Assembly (NCBI RefSeq): GCF_024519315.1
Contig: NZ_JANIIC010000041.1
Span: forward strand, 1-64,000
DNA: 64,000 nucleotides
Reading direction: 5' to 3'
Source of the DNA: Streptomyces malaysiensis subsp. samsunensis
GTDB taxonomy: Bacteria; Actinomycetota; Actinomycetes; Streptomycetales; Streptomycetaceae
The notes under the pieces were generated by a model, which did not search any database, had not been told where the DNA came from, and saw only the letters and a list, made by a program, of their open reading frames with translations. Positions 16,352 through 25,247 of the stretch are shown here, piece by piece (position 1 is the stretch's first letter; each line of letters opens with the position of its first letter). The translations under genes were made by a program, and so were the position numbers.

Positions 16352-18067
16352 TCAGCGTTTCGCGGCGGGGGCGTCGGGGGGCGTGGGCGAGGGGTTGCCC
16401 GGTGCCGAGGTCGGGTCGCCGGAGGGGTCCGTGGGGGTGGGCGTGGGGTCGGGGGCCGTGCCGCGGCCCTCGATCCGCACCACCGCGCCCGCCGGGTCCA
16501 CCGAGACCCGTGCGCTCCAGTGACCGGCCGGTTCCCGGCCGTGGTCCACCGAGACCGTGATGGTGCTGGAGTCGCCGGGCCGCAGCACCCCGGACGCGTG
16601 GTTCAGCCGGAGCCAGGACGCCCCGGCGGAGGCCGACCAGTGGACCGGTGCGCCGCCGGACGCGGTGAGTGTGATGACCGTCACCTCGCCCTCGGGGTGT
16701 GCCGTGACCGTGAGCCGTCCAGGGCCGGGGACCGGCCGGGAGGGTCCGGAGCCGTCCCCGGGGCGGCCGCCACCGGCCGGGGAGCCGTCATGGTGCGAGG
16801 CGCCGCCGCCCTTGTGGCCCGGTCGCCGCACCGCGCCATCCGCGCCGAGGACCTCGACCGACACATCCGACGCACCCCGGCCCGCCCTGGTGCTCCGCGG
16901 CCCGGAGCCGATCCGGGTGCCGGAACGGTCCTGCGCGCTGCCGGTCTGCTCGTACGAGCGCCGGGCGGGCCGGTCCTGACCGGCCGGGGCCTGGTCCGCG
17001 CCGTCCACGTCGGCGGCGGCCACGGAGTCCGTGTCGCGCTCGTCACCGGCGAGCGGGGCGCCCCGGTAGGCGGCCCACAGCGCGAGCACCGGGGCCGCCA
17101 CGACCGCGGCGACCACCGTCGTGGTCATCGCGCGGCTGCGCATCCGGCTACGGCGAGCGGCCCGGTCCTGGGGCTCCAGGGGAAAGCCGCGCCGGTCGAA
17201 CCGCGGCCCGGCGCCCACGCGGGCGGGGCGCCCGCCGAGCGCGCTCAGCATCGCGGCGTGCACGGCGGCGCGGGGGGCCTCCACCACCGGCAGCGCGGCG
17301 GGCGCGGCGGCCGTACCGGGCCAGGGCCCGTCGGCCGTGGCGCGCTCGGCCATCCGGCGGCACTCGCGGCAGTCGTCCACATGGCGCACCAGCTCACGGC
17401 GGAGGGCGGCGGAGAGCAGCACCTGGGTGTCGCCCGCGAGCCGCGCGACGACCGGGCAGTGGCCGAGCTCGACGACGGCGAGCGCGGCGCGGGTCCGCTC
17501 GACCTCGCAGGCGGCGCTGGAGAGCAGGGCGCGGGTCTCCTCCCGGTCCTTGCCGAGCACGGCGGCCACCTCGGAGGGGCCCAGCCGGTGGCGCACCGCG
17601 AGCTCGAGCGCCTCGCGCTGCTCGGCGGTGGTCCCGGCGGCCTCCGGCCAGGCCAGCGCGGCCAGTTCGCGGCGGCGCTGAGCGGCGATGGGCTCGGGCA
17701 GCCCGGCCTCGTCGCCGTCGCCCGGGGTGTCCGTCCCCGAACGGCCGCGGCGCTCGGCCAGTTTGCGCAGACAGGCCCAGCGGGCGACCGCGTAGAGCCA
17801 GGGGCGGGAGAGCTCGCCCGCCTCGTTCACCCGGCCGCGCCCCCGGCCGGGGCGGCGCTCGGCGACCGCCAGCACATCCCCCACCGCGACGGCGGCGGCG
17901 TCGTGCTCGCACAGGGCCGACAGGCAGTAGGTGAACAGGCCGTCGAGATACGGCTCATAGCGTTCGGGAGGCCGCTGGGGGCGGGTGGTGGTGGAGCGGG
18001 GCGCACGGCGCCGCCCCCGCTGTGCGCCGGTGGGCTGTGTCGAGTGCTCGGACCTGCTGCTCATCAC
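16352..18067 (-). CDS. Sigma-like protein fused to HxxxCxxC anti-sigma motif, TM helix and outer beta domain
   Basis: 571 aa. Residues about 35-110 resemble ECF sigma region 2 (YLDGLFTYCLSALCEHDAAAVAVGDVL, WLYAVARWACLRKL). About 145-200 resemble region 4 (AEQREALELAVRHRLGPSEVAAVLG). An H-x3-C-x2-C motif (HVDDCREC, about 227) follows, as in zinc-binding anti-sigma domains. Then come one membrane helix (about 313-333) and a Ser/Gly/Pro outer region with a BACON-like beta domain (about 445-530). So sigma-like and anti-sigma-like parts sit on one membrane-bound chain. GTG 18067 has TACCGT 6 nt upstream; the next codon is ATG. Regulatory targets are unknown. Confidence 0.8.
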   Translation of the reverse strand: MMSSRSEHSTQPTGAQRGRRRAPRSTTTRPQRPPERYEPYLDGLFTYCLSALCEHDAAAVAVGDVLAVAERRPGRGRGRVNEAGELSRPWLYAVARWACLRKLAERRGRSGTDTPGDGDEAGLPEPIAAQRRRELAALAWPEAAGTTAEQREALELAVRHRLGPSEVAAVLGKDREETRALLSSAACEVERTRAALAVVELGHCPVVARLAGDTQVLLSAALRRELVRHVDDCRECRRMAERATADGPWPGTAAAPAALPVVEAPRAAVHAAMLSALGGRPARVGAGPRFDRRGFPLEPQDRAARRSRMRSRAMTTTVVAAVVAAPVLALWAAYRGAPLAGDERDTDSVAAADVDGADQAPAGQDRPARRSYEQTGSAQDRSGTRIGSGPRSTRAGRGASDVSVEVLGADGAVRRPGHKGGGASHHDGSPAGGGRPGDGSGPSRPVPGPGRLTVTAHPEGEVTVITLTASGGAPVHWSASAGASWLRLNHASGVLRPGDSSTITVSVDHGREPAGHWSARVSVDPAGAVVRIEGRGTAPDPTPTPTDPSGDPTSAPGNPSPTPPDAPAAKR

Positions 18068-18264
18068 CCGGTGACGGTAGGCGGATGATGCAGACTTCCT
18101 CGCGCCACTTGCGCTGTTTTAACCCTTACGGGTGACCATCTCCCTCATAAGGGGACAGGTGTCCCACCCCGGTGGCCGCAACCTGCTATGCGCCCTGGCG
18201 CCCTCCGGCGGTGCCGTCACCAGCGCCGTTCGGCTCTGTCGGCGGCCGACGCTAGCGTTACGCC

Positions 18265-19689
18265 ATGGCTGCCCGTAGCTCCTCCCGCTCATCCGCCAAG
18301 GACCGCCCCTCCTACCGCTGTACGGAGTGCGGCTGGACCACCGCCAAGTGGCTCGGCCGCTGCCCGGAATGCCATGCGTGGGGCACGGTCGAGGAGTACG
18401 GGACGCCCGCGGTGCGGACCACCACGCCCGGCCGGGTCACCTCCGCCGCCGTGCCCATCGGCCAGGTGGACGGCCGTCAGGCCACCGCGCGGACCACGGG
18501 CGTGGACGAGCTCGACCGGGTGCTCGGCGGCGGGCTGGTCCCCGGCGCCGTCGTGCTGCTCGCCGGGGAGCCCGGGGTCGGCAAGTCCACCCTGCTGCTG
18601 GACGTGGCGGCCAAGGCCGCCTCCGAGGAGCGCCGCACGCTCTACATCACCGGTGAGGAGTCGGCGAGCCAGGTGCGGCTGCGCGCCGACCGCATCGGCG
18701 CGCTCAGCGACCATCTCTACCTGGCCGCCGAGACCGACCTCTCCGCGGTCCTCGGCCACCTCGACTCGGTCAAGCCCTCGCTGCTGGTCCTGGACTCGGT
18801 GCAGACCGTCGCCTCGCCCGAGATCGACGGCGCGCCGGGCGGGATGGCTCAGGTGCGCGAGGTGGCCGGGGCACTCATCCGCGCGTCCAAGGATCGCGGG
18901 ATGTCCACCCTGCTCGTGGGCCATGTCACCAAGGACGGCGCCATCGCGGGGCCCCGGCTGCTGGAGCATCTGGTCGATGTCGTCCTGCACTTCGAGGGCG
19001 ACCGGCACGCCCGGCTGCGCCTGGTCCGCGGGGTGAAGAACCGCTACGGGGCGACGGACGAGGTCGGCTGCTTCGAGCTGCACGACGAGGGCATCACCGG
19101 GCTCGCCGACCCCTCCGGGCTGTTCCTCACCCGCCGTGACGAGCCGGTGCCGGGCACCTGTCTGACGGTCACCCTGGAGGGCCGCCGGCCGCTGGTGGCC
19201 GAGGTGCAGGCGCTCACCGTTGACTCCCAGATCCCCTCCCCCCGCCGCACCACCTCCGGTCTGGAGACCTCCCGGGTCTCGATGATGCTCGCCGTGCTGG
19301 AGCAGCGCGGCCGGATCAGCGCGCTGGGCAAACGGGACATCTACAGCGCCACGGTGGGCGGGGTGAAGCTGTCCGAGCCCGCCGCGGACCTCGCGGTGGC
19401 GCTCGCGCTGGCCAGCGCCGCCAGTGACACCCCGCTGCCCAAGAACCTGGTGGCGGTGGGCGAGGTGGGGCTCGCGGGCGAGGTCCGGCGGGTCACCGGC
19501 GTACAGCGGCGGCTGTCGGAGGCGGCCCGGCTCGGCTTCACCCACGCCCTGGTGCCGGGCGATCCGGGCCGGATACCGGACGGGATGCGGGTGCTGGAGG
19601 TCGCGGACATCGGGGACGCGCTGCGGGTGCTGCCGCGGCGGCGGGAGCGTGGCGAAAAGGCGCGGGCGGAAGCAGAGGGCAATGGCTGA
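18265..19689 (+). CDS. radA: DNA repair protein RadA
   Basis: 474-aa RecA-like branch-migration helicase (RadA/Sms) that processes recombination intermediates. Zinc-finger cysteines are at 19, 22, 33 and 36 (CTEC, CPEC). Walker A GEPGVGKST is at about 101-109, the RadA motif KNRYG at about 258, and a Lon-like domain at the C-terminus (LPKNLVAVGEVGLAGEVR). ATG 18265 has TAGCGT 6 nt upstream, so it is leaderless-type. It lies upstream of disA, a pairing conserved in many Gram-positive bacteria. Confidence 0.96.
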   Translation: MAARSSSRSSAKDRPSYRCTECGWTTAKWLGRCPECHAWGTVEEYGTPAVRTTTPGRVTSAAVPIGQVDGRQATARTTGVDELDRVLGGGLVPGAVVLLAGEPGVGKSTLLLDVAAKAASEERRTLYITGEESASQVRLRADRIGALSDHLYLAAETDLSAVLGHLDSVKPSLLVLDSVQTVASPEIDGAPGGMAQVREVAGALIRASKDRGMSTLLVGHVTKDGAIAGPRLLEHLVDVVLHFEGDRHARLRLVRGVKNRYGATDEVGCFELHDEGITGLADPSGLFLTRRDEPVPGTCLTVTLEGRRPLVAEVQALTVDSQIPSPRRTTSGLETSRVSMMLAVLEQRGRISALGKRDIYSATVGGVKLSEPAADLAVALALASAASDTPLPKNLVAVGEVGLAGEVRRVTGVQRRLSEAARLGFTHALVPGDPGRIPDGMRVLEVADIGDALRVLPRRRERGEKARAEAEGNG

Positions 19690-19900
19690 GGTGAACGGTG
19701 GCTGCGGCTGAGGCTGCGGCTGCGGCTGAGACGAACGGTGGCTGAGGCAGCGGGCCATGTCCGTGTCCGAGGTGGCGGGCCGTGTCCGAGCCGATGGTGG
19801 CGGACCGTGTCCGAAGCGGTGGTAGCGGGCCGTGTCCGAGGTGGCGGTGGCGGGCCGTGTCCGAGGTGGCGGCCCTCGGCCGAGGCGGCGGTCCGTGGCT
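19690..19900. repeat. Short tandem repeats between radA and disA
   Basis: GGCTGCGGCTGA units (about 19699-19730) are followed by at least five degenerate copies of GCGGGCCGTGTCCGAGGTG (about 19752-19870). The whole 19690-20169 gap (480 bp) has no supported gene. The disA promoter must lie in its distal half. Confidence 0.65.
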
Positions 19901-20169
19901 GAGGCACCGTCGGAGCACCCGCGGGAGCATGGCCGAGCGCACAGCCGAGTGCGCTGGTGAAGGCGTGCGGCAGGGGGTGGCGAGCCGGGTGGCGCGCGGC
20001 CCAGGGGGAGTCACACTCCGCTTCACGGCTACGGGCGTACGCCGGGAGACCCCACGGGAGGCCGGTGGCCGCCGGTAGACTTTGCCCTGGTCTCGCCCAT
20101 ACGTGGCCTCGCGCATCGGCATGGCAGGGCGACTCGTGGCACCGACAGACCTTGCGACGGAGGAGTGCA

Positions 20170-21276
20170 GTGGCAGCAGGCGACCGGGCAACGGCACCCG
20201 GCAAGGCCGACGGTCTGATGCGTGCCTCCCTGAGCGCGGTCGCGCCCGGCACGGCGCTGCGCGACGGCCTCGAGCGCGTTCTCCGGGGAAACACCGGCGG
20301 GCTGATCGTGCTCGGCACCGACAAGACCGTCGAGTCGCTGTGTACCGGCGGCTTCGTCATCGACGTCGAGTTCACCGCGACCCGGCTGCGCGAGCTGTGC
20401 AAGCTGGACGGCGCGCTGGTCCTCGACAAGGACATCACCAAGATCGTGCGGGCCGGGGTGCAGCTGGTGCCCGACGCGGCGATCCCCACCGAGGAGACCG
20501 GCACCCGGCACCGCACCGCGCAGCGCGTCTCCATCCAGACCGGGTTCCCGGTGGTCTCGGTCAGCCAGTCGATGCGGCTGATCGCGCTGTATGTGGACGG
20601 TCAGCGGCGGGTCCTGGAGGATTCGGCGGCGATCCTGTCCCGCGCCAACCAGGCGCTGGCCACGCTGGAGCGCTACAAGCTCCGCCTCGACGAGGTGGCG
20701 GGCACGCTCTCGGCGCTGGAGATCGAGGACCTGGTCACCGTCCGGGATGTGAGCGCGGTCGCACAGCGGCTGGAGATGGTCCGCCGCATCGCCACCGAGA
20801 TCGCGGAGTACGTGGTCGAGCTGGGCACCGACGGCCGGCTGCTCTCCCTCCAGCTGGACGAGCTGATCGCGGGCGTGGAGCCGGAGCGTGAGCTGGTGGT
20901 GCGGGACTACGTCCCCGAGCCGACCGCCAAGCGCACCCGTACGGTGACCGACGCGCTCGCCGAGCTGGACCGGCTGACCCACGCCGAGCTGCTCGAACTC
21001 CCCATCGTGGCCCGGGCGCTGGGGTATACCGGCTCGCCCGAGACCCTCGACTCGGCGGTCTCGCCGCGCGGCTTCCGGCTGCTGGCGAAGGTGCCGCGGC
21101 TTCCGGGCGCCATCATCGAGCGGCTCGTGGAGCACTTCGGGGGCTTGCAGAAGCTGCTGGCGGCGAGCGTGGACGACCTCCAGATGGTGGATGGCGTGGG
21201 CGAGGCGCGGGCGCGCTCGGTCCGCGAGGGGCTGTCGCGGCTGGCGGAGTCGTCCATCCTGGAGCGGTACGTCTAG
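20170..21276 (+). CDS. disA: DNA integrity scanning diadenylate cyclase DisA
   Basis: 368 aa. It makes cyclic di-AMP from two ATP and scans DNA for branched structures. The DAC domain (about 20-150) has the DGA motif (LDGALVL, about 79) and RHR motif (GTRHRTA, about 111). A linker helix and a C-terminal helix-hairpin-helix DNA-binding domain (about 325-365, VDDLQMVDGVGEARARSVREGL) follow. GTG 20170 follows GGAGGAG. Cyclic di-AMP in Streptomyces affects ion and osmotic balance and cell-wall hydrolases, which may link to the M23 peptidase in this window. Confidence 0.95.
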   Translation: MAAGDRATAPGKADGLMRASLSAVAPGTALRDGLERVLRGNTGGLIVLGTDKTVESLCTGGFVIDVEFTATRLRELCKLDGALVLDKDITKIVRAGVQLVPDAAIPTEETGTRHRTAQRVSIQTGFPVVSVSQSMRLIALYVDGQRRVLEDSAAILSRANQALATLERYKLRLDEVAGTLSALEIEDLVTVRDVSAVAQRLEMVRRIATEIAEYVVELGTDGRLLSLQLDELIAGVEPERELVVRDYVPEPTAKRTRTVTDALAELDRLTHAELLELPIVARALGYTGSPETLDSAVSPRGFRLLAKVPRLPGAIIERLVEHFGGLQKLLAASVDDLQMVDGVGEARARSVREGLSRLAESSILERYV

Positions 21277-21399
21277 CTCTGGGCGCGCCGTACGTCTGTG
21301 GGGTGCGCGGTGGGTCTTTCCCCTCCCCGCCCCTTCCCGTAACCATGGGCTCCGCCCCTGGACCCCAAAGCCCTACCATGCGGCGGCGCCACAGGAGGG

Positions 21400-22015
21400 G
21401 GCAGCCCCAGCCACGGCCCCCGCGCCGCAGCCCCGGCCACGGAGCCTGCGCCGCAGCCCCGGCCACGGAGCCCGGGACGCAACCCCGGTTACGGACCCTG
21501 GGGCCAGCCCCAGTTACGGAGCCCGACGCACAACCCCGACCACGGAGCCCCGGGCGGAGCCCCAGCTACGGAGCCCGGGACGCAACCCCGGCCACGGGGC
21601 CCGGGACGCAGCCCTAGTTACGGAACCCGGGACGCAACCCCGGCCACAGGCCCCGAGGCGCAACCCCAGTTACAGAGCCCCGGCCACGGGCCCCGGGGCC
21701 AGCCCCAGTTACAGAGCCCGGGACGCAACCCCGGCCACAGGCCCCGGAACACAACCCCGGCCACAGGCCCCGGAACACAACCCCGGCCACAGGCCCAGGG
21801 GCCAGCCCCAGTTACAGAGCCCTAGCGCACCCTGGCTACGGGGCCCCGGGCGGAGCCCCAGCTACGAGCCCGAGACACAACCCCGGCCACGGGATCCTGG
21901 GCCACAACCCCAGTTACGGAGCCCGAGGCACAACCCCGGCCACAGGCCCCCGGCCGCAACCCCGGCCACAGGCCCCGGGGCGGGGCTCCGGCTGCGGGGT
22001 CCGGGGCGGAGCTCC
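21400..22015. repeat. 26-bp variable tandem repeat array
   Basis: About two dozen units of 26 bp with consensus close to (C/T)(C/T)AC(A/G)G-RCCCCGG-RACRCAACCCCGG. Copies are identical or nearly so around 21730-21800. Because 26 is not a multiple of 3, the repeat cannot encode a repeated peptide. It fills the gap between convergent disA and the minus-strand membrane protein. No gene is supported within 21277-22169. Confidence 0.8.
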
Positions 22016-22169
22016 GGTTTCGGGGAGGGGCGGGTAGGGGAGCAGGCCGCCGCAGGCGTCACGGTCCGGCGGACACCTCCTGGCCGAGGCAGATCCAGCT
22101 GGCCAGGGTGGGTCCAGCGGTGGGGCGCGGCGCCCGCGTGATCGTGGACGCGGCCGCGAAAGCCGCTGG

Positions 22170-23027
22170 TCAGTCCTTCTCGAGGACGAACGACACCTTC
22201 GCCGTGCCGAGGCCGTCCACCTTCACCTCGACCAGATAGGTGCCGGGCTTGGCCGACGCGCTGCCCGACGGGGTGGCGCAGTGCTCGGCGCTGCGCTTGC
22301 GGTCCCACTCCACGGTGCGCTTGGCCTGGCCGGAGCCCGCCACCTCGATCAGCGCGGAGGCGCTGCCCTCCGGGCAGTCGCCGGAGGCCCAGACGTGGGC
22401 GTTCTGGGCGTCGGTGATGGTCAGCGAGGCCGCCGTGCGGCCGAAGTCGACCTTGCAGGAGCTCGACTTGGTGTTCTTCACGACGATCTCGAAGGTGGGC
22501 TTCTCGCCCGGCGCCCAGGTGTTCTTGACCTTGGAGTCCTTGACGCTGCGCACCGTCAACTCCGCGTCACCGGAGCGGCAGTCCGGCAGGCTCGACCCGG
22601 CGGGCAGACCCCGCCCGGTCCCGGTGCCGATGCCACCGCCCGCGCGGCCACCGCCCGAAGAGCCGCCCGTGCCACCCGCACCGCCGGAGCCGCTGCCGCC
22701 GGCGGTGTCCTTACCGCCGTCGTCCGAGCCGCCGCCGCTGCCGCCGGAGTCGCCGGAGCCCGAGCCGCCGTTGTCCGACTCGTCGCGTCCGCCCGGCCGT
22801 TCGCTGTTGACCGGCCCGGAGGAGGAGGGTCCCGGGGTGATCGTGCTCGCGGGTCCCCCGCCACCCGATCCCTTGCCCTCGTCACTTCCGCCGCCGCCCG
22901 AACCACCCCAGCCGAAGGCCCAGATGACCACGAGAACGATGGCGATGAAAAGGGCGAGCGCAACGGCCCTCCGCCGCCAGTAAATGGAGGAGGGAAGCGG
23001 CCCGATCGGATTGCGCAGAGATCCCAC
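22170..23027 (-). CDS. Membrane-anchored protein with Gly/Ser-rich linker, function unknown
   Basis: 285 aa. A short cytoplasmic start (SLRNPIGPLPSSIYWRRR) leads to one membrane helix (about 21-40), then a long Gly/Ser/Asp linker (41-145) and an outer globular domain (about 148-285) with four Cys (PDC, SSCKV, DCPEG, EHC) and beta-strand pattern (LTVRSVKDSKVKNTWAPGEKPTFEIVVKN). Topology suggests a cell-surface domain held away from the membrane. GTG 23027 is the first in-frame start. It lies between disA and mutY; the partner process is not known. Confidence 0.8.
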   Translation of the reverse strand: MGSLRNPIGPLPSSIYWRRRAVALALFIAIVLVVIWAFGWGGSGGGGSDEGKGSGGGGPASTITPGPSSSGPVNSERPGGRDESDNGGSGSGDSGGSGGGSDDGGKDTAGGSGSGGAGGTGGSSGGGRAGGGIGTGTGRGLPAGSSLPDCRSGDAELTVRSVKDSKVKNTWAPGEKPTFEIVVKNTKSSSCKVDFGRTAASLTITDAQNAHVWASGDCPEGSASALIEVAGSGQAKRTVEWDRKRSAEHCATPSGSASAKPGTYLVEVKVDGLGTAKVSFVLEKD

Positions 23028-23319
23028 GCGGAAACTCTACGAGAGATCGGGAGCGGTACCGGCCAATAACCCCCGCTACGGGCCCTACTTTTCTCATGAT
23101 CCGACCGGATCCCGCACATGAGGGGTCCACAAGGCGTCCACGAGGTCACCCCGAGATCACCCCGAGATCACGAAAAGACCGCACCCAGGCGCGGCGAGCG
23201 TCCATCCGTTCCCTTGTCGGCGCCCGGATCGCACGATTTGGCAACGACTGGAGCGGCTCGACCCGAACGCCCGCGCCCTGGGCCCCGCGAGCCGCCCCGT
23301 CGTGTCAGGATCGAGGGCG

Positions 23320-24246
23320 ATGACTGCCATTTCCGCTTCCGCCGTCCCGGCCGCCGCCTCCTCCGACCCCGACGGAGCCGCGCTGCACCGGCCCGTGATC
23401 GACTGGTTCGACGCGCACGCGCGCGACCTGCCCTGGCGCCGCCCCGAGGCCGGCGCCTGGGGTGTGATGGTGAGCGAGTTCATGCTCCAGCAGACCCCGG
23501 TGAACCGGGTGCTGCCGGTGTACGAGCAGTGGCTCGCCCGCTGGCCGCGCCCCGCCGACCTGGCCGCCGAGCCGCCCGGTGAGGCGGTCCGCGCCTGGGG
23601 CCGGCTCGGCTATCCGCGCCGGGCGCTTCGGCTGCACGGCGCCGCGGCCGCCATAAGGGAGCGGCACGGCGGTGACGTGCCGCGTGACCACGCCCAGTTG
23701 CTGGCGCTGCCGGGCGTGGGTGAGTACACGGCGGCGGCCGTGGCCTCGTTCGCGTACGGCCAGCGCCATCCGGTGCTGGACACCAATGTCCGCCGGGTGT
23801 TCGCGCGCGCGGTCAGCGGTGCGCAGTACCCGCCGAACGCCACCACCGCCGCCGAGCGCAAGCTGGCCCGGCTCCTGCTCCCGGAGGAGGAGCCGACCGC
23901 GGCGCGCTGGGCGGCCGCCACGATGGAGCTGGGCGCGCTGATCTGCACGGCCCGCACCCCCGACTGCGCGCGCTGCCCGATCGCCGCGCTGTGCGCGTGG
24001 CGTCAGGCCGGTTCCCCGGAGCACGACGGACCGCCGCGGCGCGGCCAGACCTACGCGGGTACGGACCGCCAGGTGCGCGGCAAGCTGCTCGCGGTGTTGC
24101 GGGAGGCCGTGACACCGGTACCGCAGACGACGCTGGATCAGGTGTGGGACGAGCCGGTGCAGCGGGCCCGCGCGCTGGACGGGCTGGTCTCCGACGGGCT
24201 GGTCGAACCGCTTTCCGGCGGGCTCTACCGGCTGCCGCTGACCTGA
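23320..24246 (+). CDS. mutY: A/G-specific adenine glycosylase MutY
   Basis: 308 aa. It removes adenine mispaired with 8-oxoguanine. Motifs: FMLQQTPVNRVLP, helix-hairpin-helix LPGVGEYTAAAV with catalytic Asp in VLDTNVRRV, and the Fe-S ligands C-x6-C-x2-C-x5-C (CTARTPDCARCPIAALC). The C-terminal MutT-like domain is short or missing, as is usual in actinobacteria. ATG 23320 follows GAGGGCG; an upstream GTG at 23302 adds six residues. A terminator-like stem follows. Confidence 0.93.
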   Translation: MTAISASAVPAAASSDPDGAALHRPVIDWFDAHARDLPWRRPEAGAWGVMVSEFMLQQTPVNRVLPVYEQWLARWPRPADLAAEPPGEAVRAWGRLGYPRRALRLHGAAAAIRERHGGDVPRDHAQLLALPGVGEYTAAAVASFAYGQRHPVLDTNVRRVFARAVSGAQYPPNATTAAERKLARLLLPEEEPTAARWAAATMELGALICTARTPDCARCPIAALCAWRQAGSPEHDGPPRRGQTYAGTDRQVRGKLLAVLREAVTPVPQTTLDQVWDEPVQRARALDGLVSDGLVEPLSGGLYRLPLT

Positions 24247-24271
24247 GAACATCCCTCGTCACGGCCCTGTC

Positions 24272-24289
24272 TGTGACAGACCTGTGACA
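24272..24289 (+). promoter_or_regulatory. TGTGACA direct repeat, period 11
   Basis: TGTGACA occurs at 24272-24278 and 24283-24289, 11 bp apart, the spacing favoured by OmpR-type regulators such as CseB. It lies about 350 bp upstream of sigE, which is far for a core promoter, so its link to sigE is inferred. Further down, a CTCCCAGC-GGTA-GCTGGGGGAG stem (about 24549-24573) of a kind common in Streptomyces intergenic DNA precedes sigE. Confidence 0.3.
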
Positions 24290-24297
24290 CCCCCAGG

Positions 24298-24327
24298 ACC
24301 CGGTTCCGACATCCCGTCGGACCGGGT
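24298..24327 (+). terminator. Terminator-like stem after mutY
   Basis: ACCCGG-TT-CCGAC pairs with GTCGG-A-CCGGGT around a 5-nt loop (24311-24315), with small bulges, 50 nt after the mutY stop. A T-containing stretch (TTCCGTTGTT) follows. Confidence 0.55.
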
Positions 24328-24635
24328 TCCGTTGTTACACAACCTATGGATAGCTGTGCGTTCGCCGAGGCGCAGATGCGCATGGCGCCGCAACAGCGCC
24401 TCCGTAGCGTCCTTCCCGTGCCGAGCGAAGAGCCGGTCACATCAACGGTGGGGAAGACGCGGCGAGTGAGCCAAAGGAGCGCGTCGCTGTCGTAAGGGAG
24501 AGCGCGCAGGCCGCGAGGAACGAGCGGCCGAGCACGGTCGACCGTCGACAGGGGGCACCTCCCAGCGGTAGCTGGGGGAGGCGGAAGCGCCCCGGAGGCG
24601 AACCGAGCCCAAAAGGCGGATGGAGGCTGCACACC

Positions 24636-25247
24636 ATGAGCAGCGGCAATGTTCTGGACTTTGAGGAGTACGTGCGGAATCGGCAGGACGCGCTGCTGCG
24701 CAGCGCCCGTCGGCTGATCCCGGACCCGGTCGAGGCACAGGATCTGCTCCAGACCGCCTTGGTGCGCACCTACGGCCGCTGGGACGGCATAGCGGATAAA
24801 TCGCTCGCCGATGCCTATCTCCGGCGCGTGATGATCAACACCCGTACCGAGTGGTGGCGCGCCCGCAAGCTGGACGAGGTGCCCACCGAGCAGCTTCCCG
24901 AGGCGAGTGTCGACGACGGCACCGAGCAGCACGCCGACCGCGCCCTGTTGATGGACATCCTCTCGGTGCTGGCTCCCAAGCAGCGCAGTGTCGTGGTCCT
25001 GCGACACTGGGAGCAGATGACGACCGAAGAGACCGCGGAGGCGCTCGGAATGTCGACCGGAACGGTCAAGAGCACACTGCACCGGGCGCTGGCCCGGCTG
25101 CGGCAGGAGCTGGAGAGCCGCGATCTGGACGCCCGCGCGCTCGGCCGTCAGGACGGGGACACCAAGCCGGCCGCCAACGTCCGGCGGCACACGGGTCGGG
25201 TCCGGCGCGCCCGCCAGGAGCGGGGGCAAGAACGGTGCGCGGCCTGA
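24636..25247 (+). CDS. sigE: ECF sigma factor SigE (cell-envelope stress)
   Basis: 203 aa. It directs transcription of cell-wall stress genes. Region 2 (about 14-85: EEYVRNRQDALLRSARRLIPDP, AYLRRVMINTRTEWWR) and region 4 (about 105-160: LAPKQRSVVVLRHWEQMTTEETAEALGMS) are clear. Operon order sigE-cseA-cseB-cseC confirms identity. The C-terminus looks about 25 residues longer than the S. coelicolor protein as I remember it, because of an Arg-rich segment before the final ERCAA. The stop lies inside the first codons of cseA. ATG 24636 was chosen from the conserved start of the sigma domain. Confidence 0.93.
   Translation: MSSGNVLDFEEYVRNRQDALLRSARRLIPDPVEAQDLLQTALVRTYGRWDGIADKSLADAYLRRVMINTRTEWWRARKLDEVPTEQLPEASVDDGTEQHADRALLMDILSVLAPKQRSVVVLRHWEQMTTEETAEALGMSTGTVKSTLHRALARLRQELESRDLDARALGRQDGDTKPAANVRRHTGRVRRARQERGQERCAA

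Noticed and set aside
21400..22015. 26-bp array considered as a CRISPR array
   Set aside because: Units are contiguous with no unique spacers, and no cas genes are present.
21191..22141. Long plus-strand frame across the 26-bp array
   Set aside because: It begins inside disA in another frame; a 26-bp period shifts frame each unit, so the translation is not a real repeat protein.
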